NCBI GenBank assembly: GCA_035933635.1
Contig: DASYYY010000035.1
Location: forward strand, 1 to 6,964
Source of the DNA: JAKIVR01 sp035933635
GTDB lineage: Archaea; Thermoplasmatota; Thermoplasmata; Lutacidiplasmatales; UBA184
Length of the DNA stretch: 6,964 nt
Reading direction: 5' to 3'
Both the position numbers and the translations under genes were made by a program. Position 1 is the first letter of the stretch, and each line of letters starts with the position of its first letter. Below the pieces are notes generated by a model. It was not told the origin of the DNA and searched no databases. It was given only the letters and a program-made list of their open reading frames with translations. Positions 1-5,795 of the stretch are shown here, piece after piece.

Positions 1-1
1 G

Positions 2-289
2 GCCGTCGGACCGGCGGGTACGGTCGTCGAGCGCCTGAAGGAGATGCTGAAGAAGGAGATCATGGTCGTGGAGTACTCCGACGACCCCGAGCAGTTCGCC
101 AAGAACGTCTTCTTCGCCTACGAGTCCAAGACCGTCGTCCTCAGCCCCAAGGGCAAGGGGCGTCACGCGACGATCACGGTGGACCCCGTCTGGAAGGCGC
201 GGGCGATCGGCAAGTCCGGCAAGAATCTCAAGATCGCCCGAGCGATCCTGATGCGGCACACGGACATCCACTCGGTGAGCGTTTCCTGA
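2..289 (+). CDS. nusA: Archaeal NusA-like KH-domain transcription factor, 3' part (5' end outside window)
   Basis: The reading frame is open to the left edge and gives the last 95 residues of a protein; archaeal NusA is usually about 140-150 aa, so roughly the first third is missing. Two KH-type features are visible. A first GxxG (GPAG, visible residues 3-6) leads into a helix and a VVEYSDDPEQFAKN segment, which is the archaeal NusA signature linking KH1 to KH2. The second KH has the strand TITVDPVWKARAIG, the loop GKSG (visible residues 70-73), then KNLKIARAILMRH. In the family these loops grip single-stranded RNA, and archaeal NusA lacks the N-terminal polymerase-binding and S1 domains of bacterial NusA. 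GPAG carries no basic residue, unlike GKSG, so KH1 may bind RNA weakly (inference). A perfect hairpin starts 4 nt after the stop. The usual archaeal neighbour rpsL (ribosomal protein S12) does not follow. Confidence in NusA is high; another two-KH protein is a minor alternative. Confidence 0.88.
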   Translation, partial: AVGPAGTVVERLKEMLKKEIMVVEYSDDPEQFAKNVFFAYESKTVVLSPKGKGRHATITVDPVWKARAIGKSGKNLKIARAILMRHTDIHSVSVS

Positions 290-292
290 GGC

Positions 293-318
293 ACGTGCCG
301 GTCCCCGGGCCGGCACGT
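293..318 (+). terminator. Hairpin after nusA, probable transcript end
   Basis: A perfect 9-bp inverted repeat (ACGTGCCGG at 293-301 and CCGGCACGT at 310-318) with an 8-nt loop begins 4 nt after the nusA stop. No T-tract follows, although archaeal termination usually relies on T-runs. It may therefore be a 3'-end-stabilising or processing hairpin rather than a classical terminator. It separates nusA from the surface genes. Confidence 0.5.
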
Positions 319-354
319 CGTCGGTTCGCCTCCCGCGGATCGCGCACGAGGAAT

Positions 355-369
355 CGCAAAAGTGCATTA
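355..369 (+). promoter_or_regulatory. BRE/TATA-like promoter for the secreted protein gene at 394
   Basis: An A-rich BRE-like CGCAAAA (355-361) is followed by a TATA-like GCATTA (364-369), AT-rich against very GC-rich flanks. Its centre lies about 27 nt before the ATG at 394, the spacing expected when transcription starts at or next to the start codon. No Shine-Dalgarno sequence precedes 394. The box is weak by consensus. Confidence 0.4.
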
Positions 370-393
370 CCTCCGGGCACGTTCGAGCCTCCC

Positions 394-1314
394 ATGCGAT
401 GGACTCGACCGGGCCGGAAGTCGTACGCCGCCGCTACCGTGCTGGTGACGGGCCTGATCGTGGCCGTCCTGCTCGGGGACGCGGTGGCGGTCCCGGCGGG
501 CCAAACGATCCGGGCTCCGTTCAGCGGGAGCACTTACACCTCGCACGACGCCAGCTTCCCCGGCTACTCGAGTCCCTGCAACTCTTCGGTGATCTCCCAC
601 CACTCCAGTTGGAGCCCCACCCTGGGGGCGGTCCGCTGGGCAGAGTCGGCCGATATTCAAACCTCGAGCGCGTGCTGGTTCACCGGCTTCAACGGGCCCG
701 CCACCGCCAGCGATAACTCCGGTGTCGACGTCTCGGTTCCGATCAAATCCACCGTGACCGCGGGCACCCACAATGTAACGGTCGCCTTCGACCTCAAGTT
801 CGCGGCAAGCTGGAACATCTCGCACCGAGCCTGCCCACTGCCCAAGCTCAATGCCGGGTCGGGGTCGTCCCACTGTCAGGTCTCGGCGGGGTACGACATC
901 GGCTACTACGGCTCCGTCCCGGCGCTCACCGTCGCCTATCTGTACGACACCAAAACCAGCAACAGCTATTGGTCCTGGGTGACCGGGAGCGTCGCGGGGT
1001 TGTCCAACGCTTCCACCTTCGACTACTTCACCTACTGCTCCAACTACCAGTGTACGTCGAGCAACACTAGCACCGGGCCGACCTCGGGATCGGTCCGGTT
1101 CAATGCCACCTACTCCGCTACGTTCACCGGAGTCCCGTTCGGCGCGAGTCATCGGTACGTCCTCGCGTTTCAGTTCACCGGCGGCATCCAGTCGACCATC
1201 GGGGCGACGAGCTGTTCGAGCACCGGGCGCTGCTGGTCGGCCAACGCGCAAGCCAGCCTCAACCTCTGGCGGGCGGGTGAGGGATTCTTCTTGACATCGA
1301 TGCGTATTCAGTAG
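394..1314 (+). CDS. Secreted cysteine-rich protein, paralogue A (unrecognised family)
   Basis: 306 aa. Start 394 is chosen over the upstream in-frame ATG at 295. It puts a basic n-region (MRWTRPGRK) directly before a hydrophobic segment (residues about 11-33, AAATVLVTGLIVAVLL) ending in small residues, as in a Sec signal peptide. It also matches the TATA-like box about 27 nt upstream, and 295 lies inside the nusA terminal hairpin. The mature part is rich in Ser, Thr, Asn, Tyr and Trp, with predicted beta-strand patterning, six NxS/T sequons and eight Cys (62, 94, 147, 161, 215, 220, 274, 280). There is no C-terminal membrane segment. The first six Cys, the motif H-x2-SWS-x3-G-x3-WA-x-SA, and the ending AxASLNxW-x2-G-x-G recur in the convergent gene at 1661-2566, so the two are paralogues. 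I recognise no catalytic motif. An exported, disulfide-stabilised surface or adhesion-like beta protein is inferred. Confidence 0.75.
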   Translation: MRWTRPGRKSYAAATVLVTGLIVAVLLGDAVAVPAGQTIRAPFSGSTYTSHDASFPGYSSPCNSSVISHHSSWSPTLGAVRWAESADIQTSSACWFTGFNGPATASDNSGVDVSVPIKSTVTAGTHNVTVAFDLKFAASWNISHRACPLPKLNAGSGSSHCQVSAGYDIGYYGSVPALTVAYLYDTKTSNSYWSWVTGSVAGLSNASTFDYFTYCSNYQCTSSNTSTGPTSGSVRFNATYSATFTGVPFGASHRYVLAFQFTGGIQSTIGATSCSSTGRCWSANAQASLNLWRAGEGFFLTSMRIQ

Positions 1315-1342
1315 GACCCGCCGGACATTCCTACCCGACCAG

Positions 1343-1356
1343 ATTGGGGGCCCAAT
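1343..1356. terminator. Short palindrome after paralogue A
   Basis: ATTGGGGGCCCAAT is a perfect 14-nt palindrome apart from its two central bases, 28 nt after the stop at 1314. It can form a 5-bp hairpin with a 4-nt loop. A role in ending the rightward transcript is only a guess. Confidence 0.25.
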
Positions 1357-1562
1357 TCGGGCCGACCCCGCCACGATTCACAACCCAGGGAGCCGCGCTG
1401 ATTGCCGCCTCCGGAGCCTGCGGTTCGCCGAACCCCGTTCGAGCGCGTTGTTCTGTAGGTCGTCCCGGACGATTCACTGCCAAACGCGCGGACCGATGCC
1501 AAGTTCGCCCCAGCTCGTTCGAGTCCGACCCCGCGAACCTGTTCATCGCCCAGCGGCGAGAA

Positions 1563-1650
1563 GCTCCCGATCGGGAGCAGGGATGGAACTGGGTTCCGGG
1601 TAGGACACCCGAACCCACCCGCGGGGGAGCTCGGGCCGCTCCCTCGCGGG
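1563..1650. terminator. Tandem strong hairpins, probable bidirectional 3'-end region
   Basis: Three inverted repeats lie almost end to end. 1563-1578 is a perfect 16-nt palindrome (GCTCCCGATCGGGAGC). 1590-1617 forms an 11-bp stem with one bulged C at 1596 and a 5-nt loop (AGGAC). 1618-1650 forms a 13-bp stem with one G-U wobble and a 7-nt loop, and starts on the very next base. The cluster ends 10 nt from the stop of the leftward gene (stop at 1661-1663), so it would sit just downstream of that gene in its transcript. Without T-tracts, transcript-end formation, RNA protection or roadblocking of convergent transcription all fit. Confidence 0.5.
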
Positions 1651-1660
1651 CGGGGACCGG

Positions 1661-2566
1661 CTAGTGGATGTAGATCGACCTCAGGTCGATCCCGTTGCCG
1701 CCGGTACCGGCGTTGACCGACGCTCGGGCCGTCGAGCGGAGCCAGCCGAACGTGAGCGTGCCGGTCTGTGAGAGGATGGAAACCTCGAGGTAGTAGTGGT
1801 GGCCCCTGACGAAGGTGCCGTTGATCCACGCCGTGCTCGCGGTCGAATCCGACAGACTCCAGGACGAGTTCGCGGGGTCTCCGACGCTGATGTTCATGCT
1901 GGTGCACGAGCTCGCGCCGTGGGTGCACGACCAGTAGATGTAGGTCAGATTGTCCGTCTGATTGTACGCGCTGACGGTGTAGCCCATGTTCCCGGTGTTG
2001 GAGGTCAGGACCGACTGGTTGGTCGCGTCGTAGATCGCTGAGTAGACCTGGACCTGGGCGTACGATTCGATCAGACACTCTCCGGTGGTGTAGTTGTAGG
2101 TAGAGGTCCGGGTCGTCAGACCCGGGCAGCTGCCGGTCCAGGTGATCGAACCCGCAGTGCTGTACTTGGCCGTCCAGTTGGCAGCCACGCTGTGGACACC
2201 GGCCGAGATGGTCAGCGGGATGAACGAGTAGAACTGGCCGACCTGGTAGGCGAACCCGCCGAGGTCGTGCGGGAGTGGGGGAGCACACGTCTTCGCCCCG
2301 GCGGACGCCGCCCAAAGGTACGAACCCGTCGACAGGCTCCAGGAGGCCCGGTGGCCGTACGAACCCCCGGCGCAGCCACCGATCTCGTCGTACACGAACT
2401 TCACCGTCTTGCCGGTGAACGGAGGCGAGACGGTCGCGCCGACCGCCGATGTCGACACGAGTACCATGACCGCGATCCCGGCCGTGACTGCTGCCGAAGT
2501 CAAGCCCCAACCCCGCAGGTCGCCCGCGCTCCTTCGCCCTCGCCTCGCCTCCCGATGGTCGCTCAT
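1661..2566 (-). CDS. Secreted cysteine-rich protein, paralogue B (unrecognised family)
   Basis: 301 aa from the ATG at 2566. That start has an SD-like GGGAG ending 9 nt upstream; the in-frame ATG at 2581 (306 aa) is the alternative and has no such site. A basic N-terminus (HREARRGRR) precedes a hydrophobic stretch at residues about 21-43 ending SAVGA, so export by a Sec signal peptide is likely. The mature part is Ser/Thr/Tyr/Asn-rich with eight NxS/T sequons, no C-terminal anchor, and six Cys (65, 94, 147, 164, 214, 221). These match the first six Cys of paralogue A (62, 94, 147, 161, 215, 220). Shared motifs include H-x2-SWS-x3-G-x3-WA-x-SA, AGxHxV, a CP pair after the third strand region, and the ending AxASVN-x4-G-x-G-x-DL. 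Paralogue A's extra loop Cys pair is absent here. No enzyme motif is visible; a structural or binding role at the cell surface is inferred. Confidence 0.75.
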   Translation of the reverse strand: MSDHREARRGRRSAGDLRGWGLTSAAVTAGIAVMVLVSTSAVGATVSPPFTGKTVKFVYDEIGGCAGGSYGHRASWSLSTGSYLWAASAGAKTCAPPLPHDLGGFAYQVGQFYSFIPLTISAGVHSVAANWTAKYSTAGSITWTGSCPGLTTRTSTYNYTTGECLIESYAQVQVYSAIYDATNQSVLTSNTGNMGYTVSAYNQTDNLTYIYWSCTHGASSCTSMNISVGDPANSSWSLSDSTASTAWINGTFVRGHHYYLEVSILSQTGTLTFGWLRSTARASVNAGTGGNGIDLRSIYIH

Positions 2567-2727
2567 GATCTGTTCTCCCATTCCGCCCGCGAACGAATCG
2601 GCGTGCGAGGTCCTAGGTCGGACAATCCTCGGACCGAGGCGGAGGACTTAATCCTCTGTTGTAGCCTTTCGAGTTGGAAGGATACCCGCCGCCGGATCGT
2701 CCTTTTCCCGACGAGAATCGCCCGGAC
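2567..2727. promoter_or_regulatory. Divergent intergenic region with palindromes
   Basis: This stretch separates the leftward paralogue B from the rightward kelch gene. It contains CCTCGG-a-CCGAGG (2627-2639, a perfect 6-bp inverted repeat) and, 2 nt later, GAGGA-cttaa-TCCTC (2642-2656). On the minus strand, GATTAAG within 2642-2656 is the best TATA-like element for paralogue B and implies a leader of roughly 40-55 nt. That agrees with this gene having an SD-like site rather than being leaderless. Overlap of a palindrome with the putative TATA box would suit an operator, but this is speculative. Confidence 0.35.
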
Positions 2728-2738
2728 GAAGGTATAGG
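2728..2738 (+). promoter_or_regulatory. BRE/TATA-like promoter of the kelch gene
   Basis: CGAAGGTATAGG-type sequence: the purine-rich CGAA of a BRE precedes GGTATAGG, the most TATA-like element before the ATG at 2774. The expected start of transcription, about 25-27 nt downstream, falls near 2760, leaving a leader of roughly 10-15 nt. Confidence 0.45.
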
Positions 2739-2773
2739 ACGAACCGTCCGTTCCCAGCAGTGTTGGGTGGCGG

Positions 2774-5506
2774 ATGATTCGCTCTCCTCGGACCTCGGCC
2801 GGATGGGGAGTCGTGGCGCTCGTGGTGGCGGCGATCGTTCTGCTCCTGTTCTCGGGCCTTCCTCCCGGCTCGGCAAGCGCGTTCAACCCGCCGATGCCGC
2901 GCGCGGTCGGCCTGCGCTTCGCGGAGTCTCCCTCGACCGAACTTGCTGCGGCCAGCGCCTCGATGTCCGCTCTCCGCAGCAACCCCGCGGCGACGACGAT
3001 GACGTGCGGCGTCGGAAGCCTCGGCGGCTGTGCGCCCATCGCGCGAGCCCCCACCGCTGCGCCCCTAGGGAACTGGTTGAACATCACCCCGCTGAGCCCC
3101 ACGCATCCGTCCGCGCGGGACTCGTTCGGGATGACCTACGATCCGGTGGATGGCTATGTCGTGCTCTTCGGGGGGTACAACGGGTCGGTCGACCTCGGCG
3201 ACACCTGGACGTTCCAGAACGGGATCTGGGGCCAGCTCAACGTGAGCGGCCCGTCCCCGCGCGAGCTTCCCGGCATGACCTACGACGCCAAGGACGGCTA
3301 CGTCCTCCTCTTCGGCGGCGACTGCTGCGGCGCCTACCAGGGTGCCCGCGACAATGCACTCGGGGACAGTTGGAGCTTCGTCCATGGAAAGTGGACGCAG
3401 TTGAATCTCACCACCCGGCCAGGCAACCGTACCGCCCCGGCCATGGCCTACGATACTCGGGATGGGTACGTCCTCTTGTTCGGCGGATTGAGCACGAGCA
3501 CCTACAACGACTTCAGCGACACATGGTCGTTCGCCAAGGGTGCTTGGACCCACCTGACCCCCTCGACCTCGAACAGCTCGCGGCCGCCTATCGCCCGGGA
3601 GCGGGCGTCCATGGACTATGATCCCGCAACCCGAACGATCGTCATGTTCGGAGGGTACTCTGTCACCGCGTTCACCACGGATTCCGACACCTGGACCTAC
3701 GACTCCGGTACGTGGACCAAGGTGAACACCACCGCCGGGCGCACCCCCTCGGCACGGGACGACGCCGGGCTCGAGTTCGACGCGGCGCTGAACCGCTCGG
3801 TCCTGTTCGGCGGAGACTCGGTCTACGCCGGAGGGACGGTCGCTAACGATCTCTGGGTCTTTGTCGGAAACAACTGGACGTCGGTGAGCGTCAACCCCCG
3901 ACCGGCGGCCCGGGCCGAGTTCGGCCTCGTGTGGGACCCGGTCGACTATTCCCTCATACTGACCGACGGCAACCTGAACCTGGGCTCGCATCGGGCCGCG
4001 GAAACGTGGTCGTTCGGCGGCAATCTGACCGGATCGATCCGCGCGAGCCCTGCTCGGATTCTTCTGGGGAATCCAACGACGCTCCTCGGAGTGGCGGTCT
4101 ACAATCGCTCGGCCGTGGCCTGGGTCAGCTACAGCTTTTCGGGCCTGCCGCGCGGATGCACCTCGGCCAACACTTCCGCGCTCCCGTGCACGCCCTCCGC
4201 CGGCGGCACCTACTCGATCGGGCTGACGATCGGGGACCGCTGGGGGACGGTCAAAGCCGGCAACGCGAGCCTCGAGGTGGTCTTCGCCGGATTGATCGGA
4301 AACTTCACCCTCACCCCTTCGACGATCCACCTCCATCAGTCCTTCGTCCTGAACGTGACCGCGATCGGAGGTTCGCCACCCTACAGCTACTCGTACTCGG
4401 GACTACCCGCGGGGTGCGCGAGCCTGAACAGTTCGCGGTTCACCTGCACCCCCAATGGCTTCGGGCTACCGAAGGGGTGGACCTCGGCGACGTTCGTCAT
4501 CAACGCGACCGTATCGGACACGAAGTCCAATCACTCCTCGCAAACGGCGAAGCTCAAGCTCCTCCAGAACCCTCACTGGACCAAGCTCACCACCCGGTCG
4601 GGCGCTCCGAGTCCGCGCGACCAGTTCGGGATGGTCTTCGACGCCGCCGCTAACTACGTGCTGCTCTTCGGCGGCTCGTTCCGCAACAGTACTGCGGCCC
4701 TCGCCTACAACGATACGTGGGTGTACTTTGCCGGCAGTTGGATCCAGATCGCGCCGGCGGCGAGCCCTTCGCCCAGGTATGGCTTCGGGATGGTGTATGA
4801 CCCCGCCCTCAAGGGCGTCCTCCTCTTCGGTGGGTTCAGCGCGTCGGGAACCTCGTTCTTCGGCGACACGTGGCTGTTCTCTGCCGGGAACTGGACGCCG
4901 CTACGGCCCCCAACCAGCCCCCATGCCCGGGGCGGGGAGGCGACGGTCTACGACCCGGCGTCGAGGGAGGTGGTGGTGTTCGGGGGATGGGCTGGCCACG
5001 ATTTCGGCGACACCTGGACCTATAGCGGGGCGACGTGGAAGCCCCTGGCCACCACGGCCAAGCTCTCGGGCCGGCAGGAGGCCGCCTTCGCCTACGACGC
5101 GGTCGACGGCTACGCCGTGCTCTTCGGCGGGGTGAATCATACTCTCGGCGGGCTGGCCGATAGCTGGTTGTTTGTGAACGGAACGTGGGCACGAATCACC
5201 GCGACGGTTCATCCCCCTGCGCTCCTGCTTGCTGAGATCACGACCCTCCACAACGGCAGTCTCCTGCTCACGGGAGGGGAGTCCGGGACGACGCACCAGT
5301 CCGTCTCCACGACCTGGGAGTACCGGCACGGCCAGTGGTATCGACTCATCCTCTCCTCCCGCCCGCGGCCCGCCCGCGAGGGGGGAGGGCTCGTCGTCGA
5401 TCCTCGGGATGGCTATGTGCTCCTGTTCGGGGGGAGCTCGACGCCGGCGTCGCTCCTCAGCACCTACCTTGGTGACAGCTGGAAACTCACCGGACTACCG
5501 CCGTAA
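2774..5506 (+). CDS. Secreted double kelch-propeller protein with two internal Ig-like modules
   Basis: 910 aa. A Sec signal peptide is clear: MIRSPR, hydrophobic residues 12-27, cleavage after the ASA at 34-36. Residues 37-99 are a low-complexity Ala/Ser/Pro linker. Kelch repeats follow the pattern YDxxxGYVLLFGG...DTWxF..G.W..L. Propeller 1 (about 100-420) has FGG at 132, 180, 236, 292 and 345 plus a decayed sixth repeat (TDG, 397-399). Propeller 2 (about 600-907) has FGG at 632, 685, 736, 784 and 885, with a decayed repeat TGG at 833. Residues 421-597 hold two Ig-like modules, each with SGLPxGC-x-SxN-x-S-x3-CTP (456-474 and 542-560), resembling putative-Ig (He_PIG-like) domains. There are 24 NxS/T sequons and no C-terminal anchor. 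Kelch propellers of this type usually bind ligands. Galactose oxidase also uses kelch, but I cannot assign its copper ligands here. An extracellular binding or adhesion protein is inferred. The gene stands alone with its own promoter. Confidence 0.88.
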   Translation: MIRSPRTSAGWGVVALVVAAIVLLLFSGLPPGSASAFNPPMPRAVGLRFAESPSTELAAASASMSALRSNPAATTMTCGVGSLGGCAPIARAPTAAPLGNWLNITPLSPTHPSARDSFGMTYDPVDGYVVLFGGYNGSVDLGDTWTFQNGIWGQLNVSGPSPRELPGMTYDAKDGYVLLFGGDCCGAYQGARDNALGDSWSFVHGKWTQLNLTTRPGNRTAPAMAYDTRDGYVLLFGGLSTSTYNDFSDTWSFAKGAWTHLTPSTSNSSRPPIARERASMDYDPATRTIVMFGGYSVTAFTTDSDTWTYDSGTWTKVNTTAGRTPSARDDAGLEFDAALNRSVLFGGDSVYAGGTVANDLWVFVGNNWTSVSVNPRPAARAEFGLVWDPVDYSLILTDGNLNLGSHRAAETWSFGGNLTGSIRASPARILLGNPTTLLGVAVYNRSAVAWVSYSFSGLPRGCTSANTSALPCTPSAGGTYSIGLTIGDRWGTVKAGNASLEVVFAGLIGNFTLTPSTIHLHQSFVLNVTAIGGSPPYSYSYSGLPAGCASLNSSRFTCTPNGFGLPKGWTSATFVINATVSDTKSNHSSQTAKLKLLQNPHWTKLTTRSGAPSPRDQFGMVFDAAANYVLLFGGSFRNSTAALAYNDTWVYFAGSWIQIAPAASPSPRYGFGMVYDPALKGVLLFGGFSASGTSFFGDTWLFSAGNWTPLRPPTSPHARGGEATVYDPASREVVVFGGWAGHDFGDTWTYSGATWKPLATTAKLSGRQEAAFAYDAVDGYAVLFGGVNHTLGGLADSWLFVNGTWARITATVHPPALLLAEITTLHNGSLLLTGGESGTTHQSVSTTWEYRHGQWYRLILSSRPRPAREGGGLVVDPRDGYVLLFGGSSTPASLLSTYLGDSWKLTGLPP

Positions 5507-5760
5507 GCACCGTCGATCGCCAATCCCGACCACGTGGGGTCTTGTCGGGCCGGGATCGGATCGCAGCAGCCGACGTCGTCACAGGGCCGCTCTCCCGGAC
5601 CCCCGTCGGCTCGATGCCGCCGATCAATGGGGAATCATTCACCCCCTGACTCGGTGCGTTCCAGGTTGAGCCACATCGGCCCATTTCGTGTCGATGCCGG
5701 AGCACCACAACGTCACCACTTCCCCCGCGCAGGACCGCCCCCATCGACGCCCTGTCCTCG
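5507..5760. other. Non-coding spacer before the HAD gene
   Basis: These bases hold no protein-like reading frame. The in-frame upstream ATG at 5688 would extend the HAD protein by 36 residues, but that extension is His/Pro/Arg-rich and unlike the family. Short palindromes occur, for example around GAATCATTC at 5632-5640. A tRNA-like pairing on the minus strand was examined and rejected. Confidence 0.45.
5525..5549 (+). terminator. Possible hairpin after the kelch gene
   Basis: CCCGAC (5525-5530) and GTCGGG (5544-5549) form a perfect 6-bp stem around a loop that itself contains the palindrome CCACGTGG (5530-5537, sharing its first base with the stem). It begins 19 nt after the stop. No T-tract follows and the stem is short for this GC content, so the call is weak. 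Confidence 0.25.
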
Positions 5761-5772
5761 CCAAACCATATC
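5761..5772 (+). promoter_or_regulatory. BRE/TATA promoter of the HAD gene
   Basis: CCAAACC (5761-5767, BRE-like) overlaps CATATC (5767-5772, TATA-like). The box centre is 26 nt before the ATG at 5796. This is the geometry of an archaeal leaderless promoter and is the main reason for choosing 5796 as the start. Confidence 0.55.
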
Positions 5773-5795
5773 GTGGCCCCCGCAATCGCTCTGAC

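Larger units (their letters stand above)
1315..1660. other. Non-coding region between convergent paralogues, dense in inverted repeats
   Basis: No reading frame in these 346 nt gives a protein-like translation, and I see no tRNA. The content is inverted repeats. Weak ones are 1343-1356, 1422-1434 (GGTTC-gcc-GAACC) and 1546-1559 (TCGCC-cagc-GGCGA). Strong ones are 1563-1578, 1590-1617 and 1618-1650, listed separately. They grow stronger toward the 3' end of the leftward gene, which suggests they serve that gene's transcript end. Confidence 0.6.

Noticed and set aside
295..393. Longer N-terminus for paralogue A starting at ATG 295
   Set aside because: It would place the start inside the nusA terminal hairpin and put 33 Arg/Pro-rich residues ahead of a complete signal peptide.
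1436..1525. GTTCGAG-type tRNA T-loop look-alikes at about 1437 and 1516
   Set aside because: Neither has flanking 5-bp stems or an upstream anticodon arm at tRNA spacing.
1308..2510. 400-aa minus-strand open frame overlapping paralogue B
   Set aside because: Its translation is Arg/Gly/His/Pro-rich without a signal or domain. The frame of paralogue B has a signal peptide and is homologous to paralogue A.
2563..3102. Minus-strand open frame of 179 aa across the divergent promoter
   Set aside because: It overlaps the start of both real genes and both promoter candidates, and has no recognisable domain.
3065..4336. 423-aa minus-strand open frame opposite the kelch gene
   Set aside because: It is an antisense shadow caused by high GC; the plus frame contains regular kelch repeats throughout.
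2774..5506. Galactose oxidase enzyme assignment for the kelch protein
   Set aside because: Kelch repeats alone do not show the copper site or the Cys-Tyr cofactor; I could not identify these ligands in either propeller.
5584..5682. tRNA-like arrangement on the minus strand (GGGCCGA...GCGGCCC acceptor-like ends and a GTGGCTCAACCTGG stretch)
   Set aside because: The ends are 99 nt apart, there is no closed D-stem, and no TTCRANY T-loop with a 5-bp stem; the anticodon-arm candidate has a 9-nt loop.
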